Shown piece after piece: positions 24,442 through 32,738 of a stretch of 64,000 nt of DNA. The stretch comes from a virus. Position numbers and translations under genes: made by a program. The notes below the pieces were generated by a model. The model was given only the letters and a program-made list of their open reading frames with translations. It was not told the DNA's origin and made no database searches. Location of the stretch: IMG/VR virus record IMGVR_UViG_3300037961_005793, positions 16,884-80,883 of that record. One strand, given 5' to 3'. Within the stretch, counting starts at the first letter, position 1. Each line of letters begins with the position of its first letter.

Positions 24442-26663
24442 TAGCGTCCAAAGATGAGTTCACTAAGACCAAACTCACCGCGCCGTGGATTAAACCGTTC
24501 TCCAGCTAAATCAGTCCTGAACTGAATCTCATCCCTGAACTTCTGAAGACCACTCCGAGGCTCAGCAATACCCAGAGTTGGGATGGGTTCTGGCTTTGTA
24601 GGAATCTCGTAAGGTTTATCTGCTAAACCAGTCCTCTGTCGAGTCCCTAAAAATTGACGCAACTTAGGAGCAATGCCTTCACCCGTCTCTTGGCGCACCG
24701 CTTCATCCGCTGCTTCCACAGCTGCAGAACCAATTAAACCTAAACCAACACCAGGAGCCAAAGGAGCAACTGCAGGATTAGCTAAAACTGGTGTTAGTGC
24801 GGCAGAAACAGGTAAACCAGCAACAAAATCCTGTGCCATTTGTTTACCCATTGCTTCAGGTCCCTGCTCATAACCTGCGCGAACAGCTTCAGCACTAGGA
24901 ATCAGATCAGCAACACCAGGCGCAAGAGAAGAAGGTGTGCGTCGAATGTCCTTAGCTAAGTTAGCTAAGTTATCGGGCGTTACACCAGGAACTAAGGTTG
25001 AATAAAATCTTGGCTGAGAACTATAAGGAGCCGCAGGTCTAGAAAAAGCTCCTTGCTCATCGACAAGAACACGACCAACTAACGGACTTTCAGGAGGTTC
25101 CATTTGAAGAGGAACCGCGTTGCCTTCTATATCGATGTATGTAAGCTGATCACCTTGTCTAGAAACAGGACCGTAACCAGCCAAAGTGTATGCCTTCCCT
25201 CTAATAGAAGGAGCAAAAACATTCTTAGCTTCAAACGGTGCAGCTGATCTTAAGTAACTACTTGTCTTTTCATCTAAACCCTGCTCCCTAGCTCTCTCAA
25301 GTAAGTCTGTGTTATCCATCGGATGGTTATAAAGCATCGATCCTGCTCGTCTATCAGCCATCGATGCTTCTTGCACGTAACGCATAATCGGACGCTTCAT
25401 ATTCTCAGGCAAATCTTCTAGGGTCGTATAAGACATCTCCTCCCCAGGAGTTCCAATTTTGAACAACACATCTTGTGCTACATAACCGGGGTTATCTTTC
25501 AAGAACCTAACTACGTTTCTTGATACTGGATAATCCTCAGGTATTGATTCAAGATCTTCGAGACGATTTCGATTAACCCCCCTACCCACGCTGACTTTGT
25601 AGCCGTCTGCGTCGAACTCATCGATTTCATCAATAAACTCTGTGGGAGAATAAAAAGTTCTTTCTGTATCTGTGTAATATTCAGGTCGATTTATTCCTGG
25701 AAACTCTCTTTCAAGCAAGTCCCCAGTTCTAAAATCCATATTCCTCAAAAATTCATCTACGTCCGAAGCCCTCTGTCTGATGTATTTAATGTCATCACTT
25801 TCTTTAGGTGTTGTATACCCACCGCCGCCGATGATTGGTTTTCTTTCCTGAAAAGCAGGTTTTTCGATTAGAGCAATATCAACTCCAAGATCCATCATCT
25901 TCTCACGACCAGCCTGCTGTAACTTGGGGTCTCCTGATGTATACAGCTGCTCTGCTTCCGCTAGTTCTGGGGTGGCATCATAACCATCGTCACCTAAAGA
26001 CTTAATAACACGGCTATAAAGATTTTGACGAGCTGTGGGATCAGAGTATTTTTGTTCTAAATCTGTGTACTGCTTATACTTTTCAAACGACTTAGGGTCA
26101 ATACGCGAAGCTACTTTGCCGAAATTTTCTACAGGCAGACGATAAAACGCATCTAATTCAGGATATTTTTGAAGTAAATTACGAAAGCTTTGAACTCCTT
26201 GTTGAGTTCTTATATTTCTTATTTTCTCATTCGAATCAACAATTTGGCTAGATAAACCAGGAATTATTTCTTGATAAACATCTCCTCCTACAAATTCTGA
26301 GGTGAAAGGCACCCGAGTCTCCTGTGGACGCACCCTTTCTTCGTAATCGATTAAGGGTTGACGCCTGTCTGCACGACGAGCATCTGCTCTGCGTCGACCA
26401 CGGATTTCATTGATAACATCATCACGCCCTTGTTCACCAAGTGCCTCGAACACCTGAGGCAACATAGAACCTCTTATAAAATCTGCCTCATCGAAATATT
26501 GCATAGACGAAGAAGCCTCTGGACTCAGAGGAAACTGCCTTTGCATCTGCTGTGGGCCTTGACGCGGCGAACTCGCCGGACGATACAAACCCTCTGATTG
26601 AGATTCACGACCTCGGTTTAACTCACGATCAAGAAATTTATATCCGTACTCAGGAGCAGGCAC
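24441..26663 (-). CDS. Large virion / ejection-type protein
   Basis: 740 aa, the largest protein of the left late block. Arg/Gln-rich disordered N-terminus; a long helical, charged centre (residues 100-330); a beta-rich part; and a hydrophobic Ala/Val/Pro region at about 625-665 (LPVSAALTPVLANPAVAPLA then GVGLGLIGSAAVEA) that could insert in membrane. I recognise no enzyme motif, such as a transglycosylase. As first gene of this transcript it may be an internal core or ejection protein. Confidence 0.65.
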   Translation of the reverse strand: MPAPEYGYKFLDRELNRGRESQSEGLYRPASSPRQGPQQMQRQFPLSPEASSSMQYFDEADFIRGSMLPQVFEALGEQGRDDVINEIRGRRRADARRADRRQPLIDYEERVRPQETRVPFTSEFVGGDVYQEIIPGLSSQIVDSNEKIRNIRTQQGVQSFRNLLQKYPELDAFYRLPVENFGKVASRIDPKSFEKYKQYTDLEQKYSDPTARQNLYSRVIKSLGDDGYDATPELAEAEQLYTSGDPKLQQAGREKMMDLGVDIALIEKPAFQERKPIIGGGGYTTPKESDDIKYIRQRASDVDEFLRNMDFRTGDLLEREFPGINRPEYYTDTERTFYSPTEFIDEIDEFDADGYKVSVGRGVNRNRLEDLESIPEDYPVSRNVVRFLKDNPGYVAQDVLFKIGTPGEEMSYTTLEDLPENMKRPIMRYVQEASMADRRAGSMLYNHPMDNTDLLERAREQGLDEKTSSYLRSAAPFEAKNVFAPSIRGKAYTLAGYGPVSRQGDQLTYIDIEGNAVPLQMEPPESPLVGRVLVDEQGAFSRPAAPYSSQPRFYSTLVPGVTPDNLANLAKDIRRTPSSLAPGVADLIPSAEAVRAGYEQGPEAMGKQMAQDFVAGLPVSAALTPVLANPAVAPLAPGVGLGLIGSAAVEAADEAVRQETGEGIAPKLRQFLGTRQRTGLADKPYEIPTKPEPIPTLGIAEPRSGLQKFRDEIQFRTDLAGERFNPRRGEFGLSELIFGR

Positions 26664-26724
26664 TTTACTTACCGCACTTTTATCTATTTTAAACCGTATT
26701 TATAAACTACCTGCCTCCACGGGG

Positions 26725-26733
26725 TGCTATATT
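26725..26733 (+). promoter_or_regulatory. Extended -10 promoter element
   Basis: TGC TATATT, an extended -10 sequence about 40 nt upstream of the DUF6717-like start. No good -35 box at 17 bp, which extended -10 promoters do not need. Confidence 0.45.
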
Positions 26734-26773
26734 TGCGGCTTGCACAGCGCACCGTTTTTTCTTGAACAACTCC

Positions 26774-27097
26774 ATGATGATTATCGAGATCTACAGGCAC
26801 CATGGCACATGGGCTTTCACTGATCCCTACAAAGGACTTGAAAACGAACCGTTTGTGGCGGGCATACCGGAAATCATCGACGAATTCATCGAAAAATTCA
26901 GTGACAAGACCCAAGAGACGCACCGAATCACCTTTTCTTCGTCTGATTTCCCTGGTTCACACGGGAAACTAACCAAAACAAACCCCGAACAAGGAGGTGC
27001 TTGGTACAAATACGGCAAAAAAGAAGGTTGGTTGTGTCCGGCCACGCTGCACTACTTCCCAGAACACCCTGAGGAGCTTTTCGTACGGTTTAGCTAG
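26774..27097 (+). CDS. DUF6717-like protein
   Basis: About 107 aa. YRHHGTWAFTDPYKGLENEPFVAGIPEIID at the start (read in two halves), then SSDFPGSHGKL, GAWYKYGKKEGWLCPATLHYFPE: this series matches what I recall of DUF6717, a family of small bacterial proteins of unknown function. I prefer ATG 26774 over the upstream TTG 26762. It stands alone at the boundary of the late block and the RNA region and is followed by a stem-loop. Confidence 0.75.
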   Translation: MMIIEIYRHHGTWAFTDPYKGLENEPFVAGIPEIIDEFIEKFSDKTQETHRITFSSSDFPGSHGKLTKTNPEQGGAWYKYGKKEGWLCPATLHYFPEHPEELFVRFS

Positions 27098-27115
27098 CCT
27101 GATTTTTTTTCAGGC
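27097..27115 (+). terminator. Stem-loop directly after the DUF6717-like gene
   Basis: GCCTGA pairs with TCAGGC over a loop of seven T. The U run is in the loop rather than after the stem, so this is a weak terminator at best; it begins at the last base of the stop codon. Confidence 0.45.
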
Positions 27116-27351
27116 CGCTGTTATTATATTGCTACCCTAGAACTTTTACCCCCAAAATACCTAGAAGATACCCAGACCCTTCTCGCCCACGCCGTCGTAT
27201 ATGTCAAATAAGTAAAAAAAGGCAACATTGCGGGGTGCCGGGGAGGGGGGATAAGTATACCTTATGGATAAATGTAGTAAGGGGTAGTGTGACTTGGTGG
27301 GGGAGTCTCCTCCTATCATTGTTTCAATTGGTGAACCACGGTGGGGTGGTG

Positions 27352-27360
27352 TGATACAAT
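27352..27360 (+). promoter_or_regulatory. Extended -10 promoter ahead of the structured RNA
   Basis: TGA TACAAT, a TGn extended -10 with a near-consensus hexamer. Transcription would begin at about 27366, just before the first stem-loops. Confidence 0.5.
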
Positions 27361-27997
27361 CGCGCACGCGCACGCAGTTCCTCTTAGTTACAAGGAGCGA
27401 ACACAATGTGCCAATCACATCTCCGCACACCATTCTCACCAACGTCACCGGATCCGTGGTCTACTTAATGGTGTCGAAGGGAGAGCGAGGCATGAGACCT
27501 CAGCACCGGAGACAATCTTCGAACTGTCACCAGTTCTTGCCGAGTTCGGCACAATCCCGTAACTTGGTTCACAAGTCAGGCAACTGACCCACAATCCAAC
27601 CAGCTTTGTTCAGTCCTTCGGGACATGTAACTAAGGCAGAACCTCGACAATCGAATCAGGATTAGCTAAGGGCAAAGGAGTTCCTCCTCCCTGGTGTGGC
27701 AATTGCCTCGCTTTAGTTATCTCCTGCTCTTCTTAATAGTTATGTGCCAGGTGTGTAGGGATAGCCTGCACTGCCACACGTCCGGCGTTCCGGTGTGGAG
27801 GGTGAACAGTAATGTTCTGATCGGCGGAATCGTCCGAGCCCAGCAGCACAGTTTTTAGTTACCTTCCCCATACAGGCGTGGTGTCTCTGTACATCAGGCC
27901 CCAGGGGGAAAGCTTCCTATCCTCATTTTGCTTCAGACCATACAATTTAATACTTTTGACATCATTTTGTGCGCTTTATGCGCTCTTTTTTGTTTTT
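27361..27997 (+). ncRNA. Putative large structured non-coding RNA
   Basis: There is no credible protein gene over about 640 nt, but many short perfect helices, several closed by stable tetraloops: an 8-bp helix 27427-27434/27467-27474; TCGAAG/CTTCGA 27474-27479/27517-27522 enclosing GAGG/CCTC; GAACTG-TCAC-CAGTTC (27521-27536); GCCG/CGGC (27539-27550); GTCAG-GCAA-CTGAC with a GNRA loop (27575-27588); GTCC-TTCG-GGAC (27613-27624); CCACA..CCGG-CGTT-CCGG-TGTGG (27774-27798); GAACA-GTAA-TGTTC with a GNRA loop (27804-27817). An extended -10 lies before it and a U-rich terminator after it. Two of the helices share two bases, so they may be alternatives. Size and style are like the ornate phage RNAs GOLLD and ROOL, but I cannot assign a class. 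Confidence 0.65.
27971..27997 (+). terminator. U-rich terminator at the end of the structured RNA
   Basis: A short GCGC/GCGC stem with a 5-nt loop is followed by TCTTTTTTGTTTTT. The stem is only 4 bp, so termination may be partial, leaving read-through into the early genes. Confidence 0.55.
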
Positions 27998-28079
27998 GCT
28001 GGGTAGGGTTGACTTATGTCTAAGGGTTTGCAGTCTTGTAGTACCCATAGATACAGCAGCTCTACCTCAGTTTATGTTG

Positions 28080-28095
28080 TGATCATCCGTGATCA
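28080..28095. promoter_or_regulatory. Twin TGATCA sites ahead of the early operon
   Basis: Two TGATCA palindromes lie 10 bp apart, start to start (28080 and 28090), one helical turn. The second merges with the ATG of the 20-codon leader. Spacing on one DNA face is suitable for a dimeric regulator, but the same hexamer also recurs at gene junctions. Confidence 0.35.
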
Positions 28096-28157
28096 TGACC
28101 TTTTCTGGAGTTTATGAATCCTCCCATGAGCCTTTTCGGTTCATTGAAGGACTCTAA
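28095..28157 (+). CDS. Possible 20-residue leader peptide
   Basis: ATG 28095 (in TGATCATG) opens a 20-codon frame ending TAA 28157. A stem GAAGGA/TCCTTC (28146-28163) covers its stop. The next gene starts 33 nt later. A short frame, a hairpin over its stop and then the first early gene is the arrangement of a translational leader or attenuator. Too short to be sure. Confidence 0.35.
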   Translation: MTFSGVYESSHEPFRFIEGL

Positions 28158-28190
28158 TCCTTCACCAATTGTTCTACGTTCATTCCAAAC

Positions 28191-28526
28191 ATGCGTAAGA
28201 TCGAAACTCTCATGAACAAAGCCCTCATTAACAGCAAGAACTGGAAACTTGCAAACACTGAGGTTACTTTCGACCAAGAATCTGGTCACTCTCGTGTATA
28301 TCTACATGGCAACCACATTGCCACCCTTGGTGAAACCTTCCTCACAATTACAGACGCTGGGTATCAAACAAGGACCACAAAGTCACGACTAAATGCAATC
28401 ATCCGCACATTTTGTTTCGAGGGTGAGAGTATTTATCAGAAACGTGGCGAGTGGTTTGTGAAGAAGCAAACAGTAGATGGTAAAGACTTTGAGAACATTC
28501 CTTTTTACGGTACTTACACTTTCTGA
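28191..28526 (+). CDS. Early hypothetical protein
   Basis: 111 aa, first full gene of the plus-strand early block. Start context is CAAACATG without Shine-Dalgarno. The sequence is compact, alpha/beta, with YQKRGEWFVKKQTVDGKDF near the end. I believe similar proteins occur in cyanophage early regions, function unknown. Confidence 0.75.
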   Translation: MRKIETLMNKALINSKNWKLANTEVTFDQESGHSRVYLHGNHIATLGETFLTITDAGYQTRTTKSRLNAIIRTFCFEGESIYQKRGEWFVKKQTVDGKDFENIPFYGTYTF

Positions 28527-28531
28527 TAATC

Positions 28532-28861
28532 ATGTCATCTCTCACAATCAAGACAAACAATCATCCACGCCAGCTTATGTCTGGTCTCACGCTAGATCTG
28601 CATGTGGGTGAGAAGAAGGCTGTTGAGATTCGTCAGCAGTTTGATTACCTGAACGACGAAGAATTTGAGAACGAAGACTTCATAACTTACAAAGGTTATA
28701 CATATGCTATGTGTGACTTTATGCGAAACAATGATCATCCTGACAGCGAGTTTGCAAAGTGGGATGGGTATCACGCTGACTCTTATTTCAGCGGAGTTCT
28801 TCTCAAATATGTAGAAGATTCTGACTACAACGAAGTTATTCTTGCCACCTATTTTTCTTGA
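28532..28861 (+). CDS. Early hypothetical protein
   Basis: 109 aa, acidic, with VGEKKAVEIRQQFDYLNDEEF and GYTYAMCDFMRN. Separated by 5 nt from the previous stop (TGATAATCATG) and joined to the next gene by TGATCATG. No known motif. Confidence 0.75.
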   Translation: MSSLTIKTNNHPRQLMSGLTLDLHVGEKKAVEIRQQFDYLNDEEFENEDFITYKGYTYAMCDFMRNNDHPDSEFAKWDGYHADSYFSGVLLKYVEDSDYNEVILATYFS

Positions 28862-28863
28862 TC

Positions 28864-29046
28864 ATGGCTTCAACTTACATCACCAAAGCCCAGCGCAAAA
28901 TCTTGATCGACTCTTATATAGAGTGCGCTGACGAGATGGGTCTTGATGACCTGGATGAAACTCAAGCAAGACTTGAGAAGCTAAGCAACACAAAGCTCAT
29001 CGCAGAATGTGTTGCATTTGTGCCTGATTGCATGGAGGAAATTTGA
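28864..29046 (+). CDS. Small acidic early protein
   Basis: 60 aa, helical and acidic (SYIECADEMGLDDLDETQARL). ATG 28864 follows the previous stop by 2 nt in TGATCATG. An upstream in-frame TTG is less likely. Unknown function. Confidence 0.7.
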   Translation: MASTYITKAQRKILIDSYIECADEMGLDDLDETQARLEKLSNTKLIAECVAFVPDCMEEI

Positions 29047-29048
29047 TC

Positions 29049-29198
29049 ATGATTATTGAATTAAACAACGACGAGATCGAACTTCTTTATTACTGTCTGG
29101 AACAACAGGAGTATGAATTCAACTTTGACGAACAAACATTGTGTAATCAAATGATTTGTAAGTTTCAAACTGCTCAAGCAAACTCGACTGAATCATGA
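29049..29198 (+). CDS. Very small early protein
   Basis: 49 aa, beginning MIIELNNDEIELLYYCLEQQ, a helix-rich acidic protein. It starts in TGATCATG after the previous stop and overlaps the next gene by 4 nt (ATGA). Coupling on both sides makes it a real gene in spite of its size. Confidence 0.65.
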   Translation: MIIELNNDEIELLYYCLEQQEYEFNFDEQTLCNQMICKFQTAQANSTES

Positions 29199-29407
29199 AC
29201 ATCCAACTGAACTACGATCAGATTCTGACTGTTACTCTTCCTGATGGTCAGACTGTCGAGATTGACGCTCGATCCCGTGCCGAAACTGACATTTATGTCA
29301 ACAATCCGCATGGTGATTGCTATGAGTCACTAAGCTTTGCAGAGTGGCAAGACGATCAACCTGATCCCTCTCTGTCTGCCACTGAACGTAACCCTAACCT
29401 CCGCTGA
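29195..29407 (+). CDS. Small early protein
   Basis: 70 aa; N-terminal beta strands (LTVTLPDGQTVEIDARS-like) and acidic tail. Overlaps the previous stop, and is joined by TGATCATG to the next gene. No family recognised. Confidence 0.7.
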   Translation: MNIQLNYDQILTVTLPDGQTVEIDARSRAETDIYVNNPHGDCYESLSFAEWQDDQPDPSLSATERNPNLR

Positions 29408-29409
29408 TC

Positions 29410-29694
29410 ATGACTCCTGAACAACGCAACCAGCTGATCAAGGACTACTGCTATGCAGCTGTGATGGATTTATCTGTCAACGAACTGTGCGAATTTGTCG
29501 TTGAGCTGATGATTGATGGCTTTGCTGAAACCTCAGATGCAGATCTGATCAAGCAAGTGAAAGCAAACTATCCCGAAGTTTTCGAGGACAATGATGATGA
29601 CGATGCTGATGTTGGCTCTGTTGTAATTAAATCTAAGCCTGCACCTGTTTCAAAATCTGCACCACCTTGGGCACCTAAAGGATTCAAGAATTGA
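29410..29694 (+). CDS. Small acidic early protein
   Basis: 94 aa; helical N-terminus (TPEQRNQLIKDYCYAAVMDL), centre with EFVVELMIDGFAETSDADLI, an Asp run (EDNDDDDADVG), and a Pro/Lys-rich tail. The short Asp run gives a very acidic patch. Starts in TGATCATG. Confidence 0.72.
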   Translation: MTPEQRNQLIKDYCYAAVMDLSVNELCEFVVELMIDGFAETSDADLIKQVKANYPEVFEDNDDDDADVGSVVIKSKPAPVSKSAPPWAPKGFKN

Positions 29695-29696
29695 CC

Positions 29697-29954
29697 ATGG
29701 ATTTACAACAACGTTACCAAGAGTATTTAAGTGACTTTGATCCCACGCCTCAGTATCTCTACGACGAACCTTATTCGCCGCTTGAGTATGAAGAATGGGT
29801 CGAAGAATCACACCCTGAGATGCTCACACAGTTGACTTATTCGCAACTGAATGATGCACACCATCAAACGTTAGTTGCTGATGCACACACTCCCATGTGG
29901 TGCAGATACTTCTACGCTTACCTGGAATTTATCACGGACAATGATCATGACTGA
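29697..29954 (+). CDS. Small acidic early protein
   Basis: 85 aa, rich in Tyr, Asp, Glu and His (YLSDFDPTPQYLYDEPYSPL). Starts at ATG 29697, 2 nt after the previous stop (TGACCATG). Its last codons overlap the next start. Unknown function. Confidence 0.7.
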   Translation: MDLQQRYQEYLSDFDPTPQYLYDEPYSPLEYEEWVEESHPEMLTQLTYSQLNDAHHQTLVADAHTPMWCRYFYAYLEFITDNDHD

Positions 29955-30171
29955 CAAGAATTCTCCGCTGACTGTGGATGAGATCAGCAAAGCTGCTGAT
30001 GAATTCTTTCCTCTCTTCAATGAGATTCTGACTCGTATGCCAGACGGTTCAAAGATCGAAGACACTCTCAAAGTTATGGAGAATGTCGCTCGTGTTGCAC
30101 AGCGCAATCGTGCTGAGGAACGTGAGAAGTTTGGCTTTAACAAACTGAACGGAGGTAATGCTGATGGCTAA
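29947..30171 (+). CDS. Small helical early protein
   Basis: 74 aa, helical, acidic then basic (KVMENVARVAQRNRAEEREKF). ATG 29947 is within the previous gene's end (overlap 8 nt) and its own end overlaps the next start (ATGGCTAA). Confidence 0.7.
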   Translation: MTDKNSPLTVDEISKAADEFFPLFNEILTRMPDGSKIEDTLKVMENVARVAQRNRAEEREKFGFNKLNGGNADG

Positions 30172-30352
30172 GAGAATCAAACGCATCATTATCACTCGCA
30201 CGATTGTTTACGACCGTGTTGTATTTGATCAGAAGCAAGGTATCACCGACGACGAACAGTTTGTTCGATGGGTGAACGACGTTGCTGATGATGATTTCAA
30301 GTATCCATCTAATTTCACAGAAGACTTTTCACTTCAACAATCAAATGGCTAA
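30164..30352 (+). CDS. Small early protein with basic N-terminus
   Basis: 62 aa. MAKRIKRIIITRTIVYDRVVF forms a basic beta hairpin, followed by an acidic part. Start and stop overlap the neighbours through ATGGCTAA on both sides. Unknown. Confidence 0.68.
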   Translation: MAKRIKRIIITRTIVYDRVVFDQKQGITDDEQFVRWVNDVADDDFKYPSNFTEDFSLQQSNG

Positions 30353-31037
30353 ACCAAACGGCTACGTTCTTCAGCGTGGTTTCTCTCCTATTGACGGGAA
30401 ACCTTTCGTGGTGATCATGACCATGAACAGCAACAATCGCAAGACCGGGAAGATGCTTCAGGTCTGGATTCTTAACGAGAGTGTGAATCCTGTGGAAGCT
30501 ATCGCAACAGGAGCAGACTACACAATCTGCGGAGATTGCCCACACCGCAAGCAATCTGACGGTTCACGCTCTTGTTATGTAAATGTGGGTCAGGCCCCAA
30601 ACAGTATCTGGAAAGCTTACAAACGTGGTAGCTACGGCAACTTGTCCGACCTTGATCTGGCTGACATCAAAGGCAAGCGCATCAGGTGGGGAGCTTACGG
30701 CGATCCATCCATCATCGATCGCTACTTAGTTAAAGCACTCAATAAACATGCTGCTGGTCACACTGGTTACACACATCAGTGGAGACAACCATGGGCACAA
30801 TGGTGCAAAGGTTTGTTTCAAGCATCGTGTGATGGCATGGCTGACTACTTAGATGCAACAGCTCACGGCTGGAAAACATTTGCTGTGATCCCGCAAGGTG
30901 GTGAGGCATACAGTGGTAAACTCTGCCCTGCCACGGCTGACAACAGTCAGGCAACTTGTGCGACATGTAAGCTCTGCGATGGTGCCAAGACTGACATCTT
31001 CGTAGAGGCTCACGGGACTGGCGCTAAGTACGTCTAA
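30345..31037 (+). CDS. Cysteine-rich predicted metal-binding phage protein
   Basis: 230 aa from ATG 30345 (CAAATG context). Cysteines in CGDCPHR, SCYVNVGQAP, GKLCPAT and CATCKLCDG, together with IRWGAYGDPSIIDRYLV and GYTHQWRQPW. The order CGDCP / CYV / RxGxYGDP / GYTHQWR / CxxCKLC is conserved-looking, and I recall similar proteins in many phages and plasmids, without known function. Four to seven Cys suggest a zinc or iron-sulfur site. It is the largest product of the early gene string. Confidence 0.72.
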   Translation: MAKPNGYVLQRGFSPIDGKPFVVIMTMNSNNRKTGKMLQVWILNESVNPVEAIATGADYTICGDCPHRKQSDGSRSCYVNVGQAPNSIWKAYKRGSYGNLSDLDLADIKGKRIRWGAYGDPSIIDRYLVKALNKHAAGHTGYTHQWRQPWAQWCKGLFQASCDGMADYLDATAHGWKTFAVIPQGGEAYSGKLCPATADNSQATCATCKLCDGAKTDIFVEAHGTGAKYV

Positions 31038-31097
31038 CCGTAGATCTCATTACTCTCTTCTCTCTAGTATTAACTTGGTTCAATTATGGGAATGATC

Positions 31098-31280
31098 ATG
31101 GATCTTTCTACAACAGAAGCTAACTTTCTTGCACATGCTGTTGAAGTTTGGTCGGGTGTCCAGCCAGGAGAGAAGGACGGCAAGCTAACCTACATCGACA
31201 CGAAGGACGAGAAGATCTTGCTCACCAGTGACGAGATCGAATCCCTTTACAAACGACTCGAATTCAGGAGCTGCACTTGA
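31098..31280 (+). CDS. Small early protein
   Basis: 60 aa from ATG 31098 (again in TGATCATG); two in-frame upstream ATG (31086, 31092) are possible. Helical, acidic (ILLTSDEIESLYKRLEF). Its stop overlaps the TTG start of the next gene. Confidence 0.65.
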   Translation: MDLSTTEANFLAHAVEVWSGVQPGEKDGKLTYIDTKDEKILLTSDEIESLYKRLEFRSCT

Positions 31281-31489
31281 AACGCAACCACAGAGCTAAG
31301 ACGGTTCTTTATATCCAGAAGCGCAGTTTTAACTCAGCAGGCAGGGTTCAAATTGAAACTGTCGCTGAGTGCAAAACTAACAAGGAGGCCATCAAACTTA
31401 TCAACAAATTCTCCTCTGAGGATCCCAACGCAAAGTATTACACAATGCACCGTCCTTGTGACGCGTACATAAATCAAACCAACACCTAA
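31277..31489 (+). CDS. Small basic early protein
   Basis: 70 aa from TTG 31277 overlapping the previous TGA. Basic (KRNHRAKTVLYIQKRSF), with an alpha/beta pattern ending in SSEDPNAKYYTMHRPCDA. Unknown function. Confidence 0.6.
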   Translation: MKRNHRAKTVLYIQKRSFNSAGRVQIETVAECKTNKEAIKLINKFSSEDPNAKYYTMHRPCDAYINQTNT

Positions 31490-31495
31490 TTTCAA

Positions 31496-31774
31496 ATGGC
31501 TAAAACTTACAAACTTCCGATGTCTCGTGAAGACTGGCAGTGTTACTTAGACACACCGCAAGAAGTTGTTGATCTGATCAACACCAGCTGCCAGCGAGCA
31601 CTCAAAGCATCACAAGATCCGCACACAGGTCTACGCCGTGTTTACATGGTTCTGAATGACTTCGTGGAGTTCGGTCTGCGAGACACAGAGTGTGACCACG
31701 TTGCTGTTGCTGTGGTTAACGCACACTTCAAAGATCAACCTGACGTCAACAGGTATTCAGTTGGTTTCGTTTGA
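31496..31774 (+). CDS. Early hypothetical protein
   Basis: 92 aa; REDWQCYLDTPQEVVDLINTS and VAVAVVNAHFKDQPDV. Start in TTCAAATG, no Shine-Dalgarno. Followed by a strong promoter at 31785, so it may end the first early transcript. Confidence 0.7.
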   Translation: MAKTYKLPMSREDWQCYLDTPQEVVDLINTSCQRALKASQDPHTGLRRVYMVLNDFVEFGLRDTECDHVAVAVVNAHFKDQPDVNRYSVGFV

Positions 31775-31784
31775 ACATCATCAC

Positions 31785-31814
31785 TTGACACCATCTGCAT
31801 TTTGCTTTTATATT
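31785..31814 (+). promoter_or_regulatory. Strong sigma70-type promoter
   Basis: Perfect TTGACA (31785-31790), spacer 18, TATATT (31809-31814). It lies 32 nt upstream of the 38-aa gene and points into the second half of the early region. Recognised by the host primary sigma factor, as expected for early phage genes. Confidence 0.8.
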
Positions 31815-31845
31815 GCCAACGTTGGCACAATCCCATCAAAACAAC

Positions 31846-31962
31846 ATGACCTTACGCTCCTGGCGCATCAGTGAGAACAACTTCGTGACGACTGACATCT
31901 ACAAGTCACCACGCTTGCGTCACACTCTCGCTCGTTTCATTGCACGTTTGCTCCGTATCTAA
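31846..31962 (+). CDS. Very small basic early protein
   Basis: 38 aa: MTLRSWRISENNFVTTDIYK then a basic helix (RHTLARFIARLLRI). First gene behind the promoter at 31785; the next gene starts 2 nt after its stop. A small basic amphipathic helix could target a host protein or membrane; speculative. Confidence 0.6.
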   Translation: MTLRSWRISENNFVTTDIYKSPRLRHTLARFIARLLRI

Positions 31963-31964
31963 TC

Positions 31965-32141
31965 ATGAAACTAACTAAGTACGACATCAACTTGCTCATT
32001 CAGAAACTTGATGATGATCTTGATGAACTGAGGAAAGGTAACTGGTGGTCAGTTGCTGCTGCTCAGGCACAGATCGTTGAGATTCAAAGCAAGTTGTACA
32101 ACCATCTCGTGGAAGTTTTGGAGGAGGATCCAGGCGAATGA
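31965..32141 (+). CDS. Small early coiled-coil protein
   Basis: 58 aa, nearly all helical (INLLIQKLDDDLDELRKG, AAAQAQIVEIQSKLYNHLVEV), ending acidic. Starts after TAATC and overlaps the next gene (ATGA). Unknown function. Confidence 0.65.
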   Translation: MKLTKYDINLLIQKLDDDLDELRKGNWWSVAAAQAQIVEIQSKLYNHLVEVLEEDPGE

Positions 32142-32548
32142 CAACTAAGATCGACGAGAAACTCTCAAATGCAATTCTCACAGGGTGTGATCTCAAGGCC
32201 AGCAAGTACCGAGTGGATCACTTTAAGTTCCCTTGGCTACCTGAGACTGAGATACAATCTCGCATCGACATCTACTTCCAAGACAAACGCATCGTTGAGA
32301 TAACTGACGAACACGTCAGGATGAATCACCAGGGCTTTAACACTCAAGCTTTTGCATCTCGCTTGCGGTGCATTTTCAAAACGGCTTGTGACAATCTCCA
32401 CGACATCCAATATGGAAACGGGAGGATCTATGTTAGAACACCGAGTGATGTAGAAGGTATTCAATACAACTTCTACTTACTTGATCAAGATCCAAACTGG
32501 GTCACAGTCAGACGCCCTTCACACAAAGAATCTAATGTCAACGACTGA
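32138..32548 (+). CDS. Early hypothetical protein
   Basis: 136 aa, alpha/beta with basic patches; ETEIQSRIDIYFQDKRIVEI, AFASRLRCIFKTACDNLHDI, YNFYLLDQDPNWV. Overlaps both neighbours. No family recognised. Confidence 0.7.
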   Translation: MTTKIDEKLSNAILTGCDLKASKYRVDHFKFPWLPETEIQSRIDIYFQDKRIVEITDEHVRMNHQGFNTQAFASRLRCIFKTACDNLHDIQYGNGRIYVRTPSDVEGIQYNFYLLDQDPNWVTVRRPSHKESNVND

Positions 32549-32738
32549 TGAGGTTTACACAGAGGCAATTCTGTTCATGCTCGATAGCATCGCGCCTACC
32601 GAACGCTTGAACATCAAGAATGATCTGAAGCTTAAGCTCGAACGAGCATACGAACTACAGCCTTCAACCCTTGCTGGACTGAAGGCTCTAGAACGTATTC
32701 TTTTGGCGTCAGACTTCTCACGCCAGCTCAGTGGTTAA
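32535..32738 (+). CDS. Small early helical protein
   Basis: 67 aa from ATG 32535 (overlap of 14 nt with the previous gene). Helical (EAILFMLDSIAPTERLNIKN, LKALERILLASDF). Its last 21 nt lie over the end of the converging gene at 32718. Confidence 0.65.
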   Translation: MSTTDEVYTEAILFMLDSIAPTERLNIKNDLKLKLERAYELQPSTLAGLKALERILLASDFSRQLSG

